Below, in pieces: positions 1-6,870 of a stretch of DNA of 8,546 nucleotides (positions are counted from its first letter, which is position 1; each line of letters starts with the position of its first letter). The notes beneath the pieces were generated by a model. It had not been told where the DNA came from and ran no database searches. It was given only the letters and a program-made list of their open reading frames with translations. The DNA is from Zwartia sp. Lineage in GTDB: Bacteria > Pseudomonadota > Gammaproteobacteria > Burkholderiales > Burkholderiaceae_B. The DNA lies in contig JAURZO010000201.1 of NCBI GenBank assembly GCA_030653405.1, forward strand, positions 1 through 8,546, given 5' to 3'. The position numbers were made by a program, and so were the translations under genes.

Positions 1-11
1 TCGGGTAGCGG

Positions 12-24
12 GACCTAGTTCTTT
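12..24 (-). repeat. 13-bp element, copy 1 (inverted partner at 2902-2914)
   Basis: The sequence GACCTAGTTCTTT is the exact reverse complement of AAAGAACTAGGTC at 2902-2914, in the spacer ahead of narG. Read on the minus strand, this copy is followed four bases later by TACCC. The narG copy is followed directly by TACCCCCCC. A 13-base perfect match between two short spacers is unlikely by chance, so a shared regulator site is plausible. Its leftward orientation would suit a divergent gene lying left of the window, which cannot be seen. Confidence 0.45.
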
Positions 25-140
25 GGGAGGGGGGAGAGGATGAGCGAGGTAGGTCGATTGCCTCCGACCCCCCCAGCGAATGGAGAATGGGCAAGTCCAT
101 GTGCTCCCCGTAGTCTGAACGCTATTCCATCAGCGCGTCC

Positions 141-147
141 AAGGAGG
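141..147 (+). promoter_or_regulatory. Ribosome-binding site of narK1
   Basis: AAGGAGG is a near-perfect Shine-Dalgarno sequence, ending 8 bases before the GTG at 156. It decides in favour of the GTG start over the in-frame ATG at 183, which has no comparable site at the right distance. Confidence 0.85.
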
Positions 148-155
148 CCACAATC

Positions 156-1415
156 GTGGATTCACAACATAAAAAATCTGTCATGGTGCTGACCTCCAGC
201 ACCTTTGCTTTCACCATTTGTTTTGCAGTCTGGATGATGTTTGCCGTAATCGGCATTCCAATCAAACAGCAACTCGACCTCAGCGAAACACAGTTTGGAT
301 TACTTGCGGCGATGCCAGTGCTGACGGGATCCCTGATCCGCGTCCCCCTGGGCTTATGGACAGACCGCTTCGGTGGAAGAATCGTCTTTTTCCTCCTGAT
401 GCTGAGTACCGTCATCCCAATATGGATGATGTCCTATGCCACGCAATACTGGCATTTTTTAGTAATCGGCATGTTTGTTGGGCTCGCCGGCGGCTCGTTC
501 TCGGTAGGAACACCTTACGTTGCGAGATGGTTTCCAAAAAACCGTCAAGGCCTTGCGATGGGAATTTTTGGTGCCGGTAATTCCGGCTCGGCATTGACTA
601 AATTTGTGGCGCCTGTATTGATCGTCATGGCAGGTGGCTCGTGGACGATTGTGCCGAAAGTCTACTCCGTCGCCATGCTGATCACCGCACTGCTCTTCTG
701 GATGTTCTCGTCGACGAATCCCGCCCACAATGCTTCGAAATCGGTGGGGCTTAAAGAGCAACTTAAGATGCTCAAAGATCCAAGAGTGTGGCGCTACTGC
801 CAGTATTACTCGGTTGTGTTTGGCGGCTATGTCGCCCTGGCGCTGTGGATGACGAAGTATTACGTAGGGGAATACGGATTCAGCATTCAAACCGCTGCGC
901 TATTGGCAGCATGCTTTTCGTTGCCAGGTGGTGTGTTGCGTGCAGCAGGCGGCTGGATCTCAGATAAATACGGCGCCTATCAAACGACTTGGTGGGTCAT
1001 GTGGGTGTGCTGGGTCGCTTTCTTTTTATTGAGCTATCCCCAGACAGACTTTACCGTACTCACCGTCAATGGTCCTCAGACCTTCCGCATCGCATTATCA
1101 CCCACGGTCTTCACGATCCTTCTATTTGTCGTCGGTATTGCAACGGCGATTGGAAAGGCTTCTGTCTTTAAATTCATCTCGGATGATTTTGGCCACAACA
1201 TCGGCGCGGTCTCTGGTGTGGTCGGTCTGGCGGGAGGACTAGGAGGTTTCATTCTGCCCATCATGTTTGGTGCTCTGGTCGACATCACTGGTGTGCGTTC
1301 TTCGAGCTTCATGCTTTTGTACGGAACAGTTTGTATCTCACTGATATGGATGCACTTCAGTTTCAGACGTGAAACGGTGGCGAAAGGACAAGCCGCACTT
1401 GCAACACAAACTTAA
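156..1415 (+). CDS. narK1: NarK1-type nitrate transporter (MFS, nitrate/nitrite porter family)
   Basis: Inner-membrane major facilitator protein of 419 residues with about 12 hydrophobic segments. NarK1-type porters are known as proton-coupled nitrate importers that feed cytoplasmic nitrate to NarG before nitrite builds up. The two family arginines that bind nitrate are visible: R62 in TM2 (context TGSLIRVPLG) and R262 in TM8 (context PGGVLRAAGGW), matching R89 and R305 of E. coli NarK. The first nitrate signature lies at about 136-153 (GIFGAGNSGSALTKF) and the second at about 357-368 (GLAGGLGGFILP). Its GAGNSGSALTKF wording separates it from the NarK2 type next door. The GTG start is chosen because AAGGAGG stands 8 bases upstream. 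It is the first gene of the cluster, 75 bases ahead of narK2. In Paracoccus the NarK1 and NarK2 halves form one fused protein; here they are separate genes. The symport mechanism is inferred from subfamily, not shown. Confidence 0.88.
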   Translation: MDSQHKKSVMVLTSSTFAFTICFAVWMMFAVIGIPIKQQLDLSETQFGLLAAMPVLTGSLIRVPLGLWTDRFGGRIVFFLLMLSTVIPIWMMSYATQYWHFLVIGMFVGLAGGSFSVGTPYVARWFPKNRQGLAMGIFGAGNSGSALTKFVAPVLIVMAGGSWTIVPKVYSVAMLITALLFWMFSSTNPAHNASKSVGLKEQLKMLKDPRVWRYCQYYSVVFGGYVALALWMTKYYVGEYGFSIQTAALLAACFSLPGGVLRAAGGWISDKYGAYQTTWWVMWVCWVAFFLLSYPQTDFTVLTVNGPQTFRIALSPTVFTILLFVVGIATAIGKASVFKFISDDFGHNIGAVSGVVGLAGGLGGFILPIMFGALVDITGVRSSSFMLLYGTVCISLIWMHFSFRRETVAKGQAALATQT

Positions 1416-1438
1416 CGCTATTTATGACCATTTTCCCC

Positions 1439-1470
1439 GGCAGATGACCTCCCTTCCGGGCACATCTGCC
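1439..1470 (+). repeat. Inverted repeat in the narK1-narK2 spacer
   Basis: GGCAGATG (1439-1446) and CATCTGCC (1463-1470) form a perfect 8-bp stem around a 16-base loop. There is no T-run after it, so it is not a standard intrinsic terminator. The loop contains CTCC (1449-1452), complementary to GGAG (1478-1481) in the narK2 ribosome-binding site. In mRNA the stem could protect the transcript or tune the relative output of the two transporters; both roles are inferences. Confidence 0.5.
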
Positions 1471-1476
1471 AACACT

Positions 1477-1481
1477 TGGAG
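1477..1481 (+). promoter_or_regulatory. Ribosome-binding site of narK2
   Basis: TGGAG ends 9 bases before the ATG at 1491. An in-frame TTG at 1476 gives a slightly longer reading frame but overlaps this site and has no site of its own, so the ATG at 1491 is the likely start. Confidence 0.75.
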
Positions 1482-1490
1482 TTATTCATC

Positions 1491-2879
1491 ATGTCCTCAC
1501 ATTACGTGCTCAAGCGCTGGGAGCCGGAACAACCTGAGTTCTGGAAGTCAGAAGGCAAGCGGATCGCCAATCGAAATTTGCTGATTTCTATTCCCGCACT
1601 CATGCTTGCATTCAGTGTATGGATGTTGTGGTCAGTCGTGGTCGTTAATCTTAATAAGGCCGGGTTTAGTTTTTCAAAGAATCAAATGTTCTGGCTCACC
1701 GCGCTGCCAGCGCTTTCGGGTGCAACACTCAGAATTTTTTACTCATTCTTGGTACCCATCTTCGGCGGGCGCAGATGGACTGCGATCTCAACGGCGAGCT
1801 TGTTGATTCCCGCTCTAGGAATGGGATTTGCCTTACGCGACACGAGCACGAGCTACCCGACATTACTAATGCTCGCGCTACTCTGCGGCCTCGGGGGTGG
1901 CAATTTCAGCTCATCCATGTCAAATATCAGTTTTTTCTTTCCTAAGTCTCAAAAGGGACTCGCAACTGGGCTCAACGCGGGAGTCGGTAATCTAGGCGTA
2001 TCTGTAGTCCAGTTCGTGGCCCCATTGGCGATCTCCTTAAGTATCTTTGGTGCGCTGGGAGGAGACGGTCACAGCTACATCACCCCGTCCGGTACGACTC
2101 AGACAATCTGGTTGCAAAACGCCGGTTTTGTCTGGGTGCCTTTTATCTTGTTGGCGTCTCTTGCAGCATGGTTTGGGATGAACGACATTGCGGATGCCAA
2201 AGCATCTTTTGCCGATCAGGCTGTGATCTTTCGTCGTAAGCACAACTGGATTATGTGTTGGCTGTATTTGGGAACCTTTGGCTCATTCATCGGCTTTTCA
2301 GCAGGACTCGCCCTACTGACCCAATCACAGTTTCCCGACGTCAATCCAACCAAATATGCGTTTCTAGGGCCCTTAGTGGGTGCGGCAGTGCGTCCGGTTG
2401 GAGGGTGGGTGTCAGACAAGCTCGGTGGCGCGCGCGTCACCTTCTGGACCTTCCTGTTGATGATTTTTGCCGTGCTTGGGGTGATGTATTTCTTGCCAAG
2501 CGCTGGGCGCAGCGGTGATTTCCACGGCTTCCTGACGATGTTTATCGTTCTGTTCGCGCTGACCGGAATTGGCAATGGCTCAACCTTCAGAATGATCCCT
2601 GTGATCTTTTTGCAAGAGCGTCAACATGCTGCTGACAAGGATCCCGCCTCGCAGCGCCGGGCCACGCTTGATGGTGGCAAAGAAGCAGCTGCCGTGTTGG
2701 GATTTTCAGGCGCAGTCGGTGCATACGGAGGCTTTTTCATCCCCAAAAGCTTCGGTACCTCGATTGACCTGACCGGGACTCCGCATGCGGCGCTGACCGT
2801 ATTTATCGTTTTTTACCTTAGCTGTCTGATCGTGACCTGGTGGTGCTATTCCCGTCGTCACGCACCCATGACTTGCTAG
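1491..2879 (+). CDS. narK2: NarK2-type nitrate/nitrite transporter (MFS)
   Basis: Inner-membrane major facilitator protein of 462 residues, about the length of E. coli NarK (463). NarK2-type porters exchange external nitrate for internal nitrite during nitrate respiration. It resembles E. coli NarK strongly. The TM2 segment SGATLRIFYSF carries the nitrate-binding R81 (E. coli R89), and the TM8 segment VGAAVRPVGGW carries R301 (E. coli R305). The first nitrate signature is at about 133-176 (GLGGGNF, FFFPKSQKG, GLNAGVGNLGV). The second is at about 399-422 (AVLGFSGAVGAYGGFFIPKSFG split over that range), and GIGNGSTFRMIP lies at 359-370. The start is the ATG preceded by TGGAG, not the earlier in-frame TTG. 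It sits between narK1 and narG and is probably co-transcribed with narK1. The antiport mechanism is taken from the family. Confidence 0.92.
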   Translation: MSSHYVLKRWEPEQPEFWKSEGKRIANRNLLISIPALMLAFSVWMLWSVVVVNLNKAGFSFSKNQMFWLTALPALSGATLRIFYSFLVPIFGGRRWTAISTASLLIPALGMGFALRDTSTSYPTLLMLALLCGLGGGNFSSSMSNISFFFPKSQKGLATGLNAGVGNLGVSVVQFVAPLAISLSIFGALGGDGHSYITPSGTTQTIWLQNAGFVWVPFILLASLAAWFGMNDIADAKASFADQAVIFRRKHNWIMCWLYLGTFGSFIGFSAGLALLTQSQFPDVNPTKYAFLGPLVGAAVRPVGGWVSDKLGGARVTFWTFLLMIFAVLGVMYFLPSAGRSGDFHGFLTMFIVLFALTGIGNGSTFRMIPVIFLQERQHAADKDPASQRRATLDGGKEAAAVLGFSGAVGAYGGFFIPKSFGTSIDLTGTPHAALTVFIVFYLSCLIVTWWCYSRRHAPMTC

Positions 2880-2901
2880 TGAATCGTCAGAGCCTAATCA
2901 T

Positions 2902-2914
2902 AAAGAACTAGGTC
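2902..2914 (+). repeat. 13-bp element, copy 2 (inverted partner at 12-24)
   Basis: AAAGAACTAGGTC is the exact reverse complement of 12-24. Here it points toward narG and is followed at once by TACCCCCCC. It may be an activator site for nitrate or redox control, but no known consensus is matched, so the binding protein is unknown. Confidence 0.45.
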
Positions 2915-2982
2915 TACCCCCCCAATGAACTGACTGCACTGTGCGTTTGGAGAATTGGCGACCCGCGGCTCAAACCGTAGGA

Positions 2983-3002
2983 TGACGTCAAGGCTCGAGC
3001 CT
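2983..3002. repeat. Two abutting perfect palindromes ahead of narG
   Basis: TGACGTCA (2983-2990) is a perfect 8-bp palindrome, joined directly to AGGCTCGAGCCT (2991-3002), a perfect 12-bp palindrome. The second ends 30 bases before the narG ATG. They could be a dimeric protein site or, for the 12-mer, a small mRNA leader structure. No counterpart is seen in the narK1 leader. Confidence 0.4.
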
Positions 3003-3020
3003 CTCAGGGCAAGCAGAAAT

Positions 3021-3024
3021 GGAG
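3021..3024 (+). promoter_or_regulatory. Ribosome-binding site of narG
   Basis: GGAG ends 8 bases before the ATG at 3033. This, together with the NarG-like N-terminus MSHFLDR from that ATG, rules out the in-frame upstream extension that would begin near 2955. Confidence 0.8.
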
Positions 3025-3032
3025 AAAGAGTA

Positions 3033-6000
3033 ATGAGTCATTTTCTAGATCGTTTAACCCACTTTTCCTTGCCAAAGGAATCCTTCTCAGGCGACCATGG
3101 TCGTACGACAAACGAGGATCGTACGTGGGAGGATGCATACCGCAACCGCTGGGCACACGACAAGATCGTAAGAAGCACCCATGGCGTGAACTGCACCGGA
3201 TCTTGTTCGTGGAAAATCTACGTCAAAGGCGGCATCGTGACTTGGGAGACGCAACAGACGGACTACCCGAGAACCCGCTGGGACATGCCCAATCACGAAC
3301 CTCGGGGCTGCGCACGTGGCGCCTCCTACTCGTGGTATCTCTATAGCGCAAATCGTGTCAAACACCCGATGGTCAGAGGTCGTTTGCTTGAACGCTGGCG
3401 CACTGCTCTGAAAGTCGCCAAAACACCTGTCGATGCCTGGGCACTGATTGCGGATGATGACGTCGCAAGACGTGATTACCAGCAACTGCGCGGCATGGGT
3501 GGTTTTGTGCGCAGCACCTGGGACGAAGTCAACCAGTTGATTGCCAGCGCCAACGTCTACACCATTAAAAAGTATGGTCCGGACCGGATTATCGGCTTTT
3601 CACCCATTCCAGCCATGTCAATGGTCAGCTATGCAGCAGGCAGTCGATATCTTTCGCTGATTGGCGGCGTCTGCATGAGCTTTTACGATTGGTATTGCGA
3701 CCTCCCCCCCTCAAGCCCACAGGTATGGGGCGAGCAGACTGACGTGCCCGAATCAGCAGATTGGTACAACAGTCATTACATCATCGCCTGGGGCTCCAAT
3801 GTTCCCCAGACACGCACTCCCGATGCACACTTCTTTACTGAAGTCCGCTACAAGGGCACCAAAACAGTCGCGGTCACACCAGACTACTCTGAGGTCGCAA
3901 AACTCGCCGATCTTTGGCTGCACCCTAAGCAAGGTACTGATGCAGCGCTCGCGATGGCCATGGGACACGTTGTCTTAAAGGAGTTTTATTTTCCCGACGC
4001 AGGCAAAGTGCGCAGCCCCTATTTTGACAACTACGCGCGCCGCTACACAGATTTGCCATTATTGGTGATGCTCAAGGAAACAACACTCGCCGACGGCAGC
4101 GTCACGCTCACACCGGACCGCTACGTTCGCGCAAGTGACATCGATGGCGCCTTAAACCAAGACAACAATCCCGACTGGAAAACACTCGCGTTCGACACAA
4201 ATGGAAAAGTGGTCTTGCCGAATGGCTCGATTGGCTTTAGATGGGGTGCTGAAGGTCGTGCAGATGAAGGCAAATGGAACCTTGAAGCCAAAGATGCACA
4301 CACGGATACAGAAACGACACTCAAACTCTCTGTCATGGAGGACGGTGTGCAAGAACATGAGGTCGTACAAGTAGCCTTTCCCTACTTTGGTGGCAATACC
4401 ACGCCACATTTCACAGACAACAAAACTACAAGTGAAATTAATCGTGCCAATGTCCCTGCAGTTAAGTTGCGTTTGCAAAACGGTCAAGAAGCTCTGGTGG
4501 CGACAGTGTTTGACCTGCAAGTCGCCCAATATGGTATTGATCGCGGTTTAGGTAGTGGCGCTAAAAGCTACGATGACAATACCGCATACACACCTGCATG
4601 GCAGGAAACTATTACAGGCGTTCCGCGTCATCAAGTGATCACTGTCGCGAGAGAGTTCGCCGACAATGCGCACAAGACTGAAGGACGCTCGATGGTCAAC
4701 ATTTGCGCGGCGATGAACAACTGGTATAACTCCGACATGAATTACCGGGGTGTGATCAATCTGCTCATGATGTGCGGTTGTATTGGAAAAAGCGGTGGAG
4801 GCTGGGCGCATTACGTGGGGCAGGAAAAACTCAGGCCACAGACTGGCTGGACAGCACTCGCTTTCGCACTGGACTGGATCCGTCCTCCACGTCAAATGAA
4901 CAGCACCAGTTTTTTTTATGCACACACCGATCAGTGGCGCTATGAAAAACTAACGATGGAAGAAATTGTTTCGCCACTGGCCGATAAGAAAATCTACGGT
5001 GGCAGCATGATCGACTACAACATTCGCGCTGAGCGAATGGGATGGCTTCCAAGCGCCCCGCAACTCAAGACCAACCCACTACAAGTCGTCAAACAAGCCA
5101 ATGCTGCCGGCATTGATCCAAAAGACTACGTCGTCAATGGACTCAAAAATGGCTCGCTTGAGTTGAGCTGTGAAGATCCGGATGCCCGTGAAAACTGGCC
5201 GCGCAACATGTTCGTCTGGCGTTCCAATATTTTAGGCTCAAGCGGCAAAGGACACGAGTATTTCTGTAAACACTTGTTGGGCACGGAAAGTGGCGTTCAA
5301 GGAAAAGACCTGGGGGTGGACGATGCCAAACCCACCGAAGTCAAATGGCATAAGCAAGCGCCTGAAGGCAAGCTTGACCTACTGGTGACGCTGGATTTCC
5401 GTATGTCGACCACCTGTTTGTATTCGGACATTGTGCTCCCGACAGCTAGCTGGTATGAGAAGAACGATCTCAATACCAGTGACATGCATCCGTTCATTCA
5501 TCCGTTATCGGCGGCAGTGGATCCAGTATTTCAGTCGCGTTCAGATTGGGAAATATACAAAGGTTTTGCCAAGGCCTTCAGTGAAGTATGCGTGGGCCAT
5601 CTTGGTGTCGAAAAAGAGATCGTCATGACACCGCTCATGCACGACACGCCCGCCGAGCTCGCACAGCCTTTTGATGTCAAAGAGTGGAAGAAAGGCCAAT
5701 GCGAGTTGATACCTGGCAAGACCGCGCCCCAAATCGCCGTGGTGGAACGTGATTATCCAAATGTGTATAAACGCTTCACGGCACTCGGCCCTCTCATGGC
5801 AAAAGTCGGAAATGGCGGTAAAGGTATTGGCTGGAATACTGAAATCGAGGTCAAGCAACTGGGTCAACTTAATGGCGTCACGGCAGAAGAAGGCGTGACA
5901 CAGGGAATGCCTAGAATTGTCACGGATATCGATGCCTGTGAAGTTGTGCTTCAGCTTGCGCCTGAGACAAACGGACATGTTGCAGTCAAAGCCTGGAAGG

Positions 6001-6842
6001 CACTCGGTAAGCAAACGGGGCGTGACCACACCCATCTGGCCATCTACCGCGAAGACGAAAAAATCCGTTATCGGGATATTCAGGCGCAGCCACGGAAGAT
6101 CATCAGTTCACCGACTTGGAGCGGCATCGAAAGCGAAACGGTCAGCTACAACGCGGGCTACACCAACGTGCACGAGATGATCCCCTGGCGCACTCTGACG
6201 GGTCGTCAGCAGTTCTATCAGGATCATCCTTGGATGATCGCTTTCGGTGAAGGATTTACCTCCTACCGTCCTCCTGTCGATCTCAAAACGACTGACGGCA
6301 TCCATGGCATCAAGCCCAACGGCAACACAGAAATACTGCTGAACTTTATCACTCCACACCAAAAGTGGGGCATCCACTCTACCTATAGCGACAACTTGTT
6401 AATGCTGACACTCAATCGCGGAGGACCTGTGATCTGGCTCAGCGAGGATGATGCGAAAGGTGCCGGTATTGTCGATAACGACTGGGTTGAACTCTTTAAC
6501 ATCAACGGCGCGATCGCCGCGCGAGCAGTGGTGAGCCAGCGCGTCAACCCTGGCATGGTGATGATGTACCACGCACAGGAAAAGACCATCAACACACCCG
6601 GCTCAGAAATCACCGGCGTACGCGGTGGGATTCACAACTCCGTGACACGCATTGTGACCAAACCCACGCACATGATTGGTGGATATGCCCAGTACAGCTA
6701 TGGCTTTAACTACTACGGCACGATCGGCACCAATCGTGACGAGTTCGTGGTGGTAAGAAAAATGAAGAATGTTGACTGGCTGGATACCCCACGTGATGAC
6801 CATCTCGCAAAAGCCTACCAGTCACAAGGCGAAAATCCTTGA
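3033..6842 (+). CDS. narG: Respiratory nitrate reductase alpha subunit (Mo-bisMGD catalytic subunit)
   Basis: Catalytic subunit of the membrane-bound, cytoplasm-facing NarGHI complex; it reduces nitrate to nitrite at a molybdenum bis-MGD site. It has 1269 residues (E. coli 1247). Ligands of the FS0 [4Fe-4S] cluster are H50, C54, C58 and C93 (motif HGVNCTGSC, then RGCARG). The Mo ligand is D223 in FYDWYCDLPP, with Y221 near it. Conserved histidines line up with E. coli 1092, 1098, 1163 and 1184 as H1109, H1115, H1180 and H1201, and R730 and S736 match R713 and S719. The vestigial twin-arginine region has the usual form RSTHGVNC. Odd point: the segment at 561-570 reads MNNWYNSDMN, whereas E. 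coli has His at the two positions here occupied by N563 and N566 (E. coli H546 and H549). G585-K586 replaces E. coli Gly-Gln. The start at 3033 is set by GGAG and by the match to the E. coli N-terminus. narH follows after 28 bases. Comparisons with E. coli are from memory. Confidence 0.97.
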   Translation: MSHFLDRLTHFSLPKESFSGDHGRTTNEDRTWEDAYRNRWAHDKIVRSTHGVNCTGSCSWKIYVKGGIVTWETQQTDYPRTRWDMPNHEPRGCARGASYSWYLYSANRVKHPMVRGRLLERWRTALKVAKTPVDAWALIADDDVARRDYQQLRGMGGFVRSTWDEVNQLIASANVYTIKKYGPDRIIGFSPIPAMSMVSYAAGSRYLSLIGGVCMSFYDWYCDLPPSSPQVWGEQTDVPESADWYNSHYIIAWGSNVPQTRTPDAHFFTEVRYKGTKTVAVTPDYSEVAKLADLWLHPKQGTDAALAMAMGHVVLKEFYFPDAGKVRSPYFDNYARRYTDLPLLVMLKETTLADGSVTLTPDRYVRASDIDGALNQDNNPDWKTLAFDTNGKVVLPNGSIGFRWGAEGRADEGKWNLEAKDAHTDTETTLKLSVMEDGVQEHEVVQVAFPYFGGNTTPHFTDNKTTSEINRANVPAVKLRLQNGQEALVATVFDLQVAQYGIDRGLGSGAKSYDDNTAYTPAWQETITGVPRHQVITVAREFADNAHKTEGRSMVNICAAMNNWYNSDMNYRGVINLLMMCGCIGKSGGGWAHYVGQEKLRPQTGWTALAFALDWIRPPRQMNSTSFFYAHTDQWRYEKLTMEEIVSPLADKKIYGGSMIDYNIRAERMGWLPSAPQLKTNPLQVVKQANAAGIDPKDYVVNGLKNGSLELSCEDPDARENWPRNMFVWRSNILGSSGKGHEYFCKHLLGTESGVQGKDLGVDDAKPTEVKWHKQAPEGKLDLLVTLDFRMSTTCLYSDIVLPTASWYEKNDLNTSDMHPFIHPLSAAVDPVFQSRSDWEIYKGFAKAFSEVCVGHLGVEKEIVMTPLMHDTPAELAQPFDVKEWKKGQCELIPGKTAPQIAVVERDYPNVYKRFTALGPLMAKVGNGGKGIGWNTEIEVKQLGQLNGVTAEEGVTQGMPRIVTDIDACEVVLQLAPETNGHVAVKAWKALGKQTGRDHTHLAIYREDEKIRYRDIQAQPRKIISSPTWSGIESETVSYNAGYTNVHEMIPWRTLTGRQQFYQDHPWMIAFGEGFTSYRPPVDLKTTDGIHGIKPNGNTEILLNFITPHQKWGIHSTYSDNLLMLTLNRGGPVIWLSEDDAKGAGIVDNDWVELFNINGAIAARAVVSQRVNPGMVMMYHAQEKTINTPGSEITGVRGGIHNSVTRIVTKPTHMIGGYAQYSYGFNYYGTIGTNRDEFVVVRKMKNVDWLDTPRDDHLAKAYQSQGENP

Positions 6843-6857
6843 GCCCACGTCAGATCA

Positions 6858-6863
6858 AAGGAG
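6858..6863 (+). promoter_or_regulatory. Ribosome-binding site of narH
   Basis: AAGGAG ends 7 bases before the narH ATG, inside the 28-base narG-narH spacer. The short spacer holds no promoter or terminator that I can see, so narH is co-transcribed with narG. Confidence 0.85.
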
Positions 6864-6870
6864 TTAAAAA

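Larger units (their letters stand above)
1..155 (+). promoter_or_regulatory. Upstream regulatory region of narK1
   Basis: This stretch has no supportable gene: every + strand frame is closed by a stop within the first 43 bases. It presumably carries the narK1 promoter. Visible elements are a G-rich run at 25-40, an inverted repeat GGTCG (52-56) / CGACC (65-69) with an 8-base loop, a run of seven C at 68-74, and a block TGGAGAATGGGC (81-92) followed 15 bases later by CCGTAG (108-113). That last block is repeated ahead of narG with identical spacing. A minus-strand heptamer TACCTCG (45-51) fits six of seven positions of the enteric NarL consensus TACYYMT. I see no FNR/Dnr box (TTGAT-N4-ATCAA). 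GAGAAT at 83-88 could serve as a weak -10, with TTGCCT (58-63) as a -35, but the 19-base spacing is poor. The regulatory role is inferred from position and from the shared blocks. Confidence 0.5.
2880..3032 (+). promoter_or_regulatory. narK2-narG spacer, probable narG promoter and leader
   Basis: 153 bases without a gene. No GC-rich hairpin with a T-run follows narK2, so no terminator is visible. In order the spacer holds AAAGAACTAGGTC (2902-2914, inverted copy at 12-24), a run of seven C (2917-2923), TGGAGAATTGGC (2948-2959) with CCGTAG (2975-2980) at the same spacing as ahead of narK1, and two adjacent palindromes (2983-3002). TACCCCC at 2915-2921 fits six of seven positions of the NarL heptamer consensus. 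No FNR box is recognisable. The spacer length and the blocks shared with the narK1 upstream region suggest that narG has its own promoter, as in E. coli where narK and narGHJI are separate transcripts. Promoter activity itself is inferred. Confidence 0.5.

Noticed and set aside
1..100. Minus-strand open frame starting at an ATG at 100-98 and running off the left edge (begins MDLPILHSLGG)
   Set aside because: The peptide is low in complexity (Ser, Pro, Arg rich), matches no family I know, and its GGGGAG is only three bases from the ATG. It overlaps the shared regulatory blocks, so it is more likely spurious.
122..415. Minus-strand 97-codon open frame over the start of narK1
   Set aside because: It lies opposite a well-supported transporter gene and has no domain or ribosome-binding site; it is a shadow frame.
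1476..1490. TTG start for NarK2 five codons upstream
   Set aside because: The TTG overlaps the Shine-Dalgarno sequence that serves the ATG at 1491.
1416..1490. Intrinsic terminator after narK1
   Set aside because: The inverted repeat has no following T-run and its loop is 16 bases long, so termination is not supported.
156..2879. narK1 and narK2 as a recent tandem duplication
   Set aside because: The two proteins belong to distinct NarK subfamilies with different signature wording and little close identity, so the pair is an ancient arrangement.
2880..2960. FNR/Dnr-type box ahead of narG or narK1
   Set aside because: No TTGAT-N4-ATCAA or close variant was found in either upstream region. 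TAATCATAA at 2895-2903 has only a half-site resemblance.
2955..3032. Possible 26-residue N-terminal extension of NarG
   Set aside because: The extension starts at a TTG with no ribosome-binding site, and its sequence is unlike any NarG N-terminus. The ATG at 3033 has GGAG at 8 bases and begins with MSHFLDR, close to E. coli MSKFLDR.
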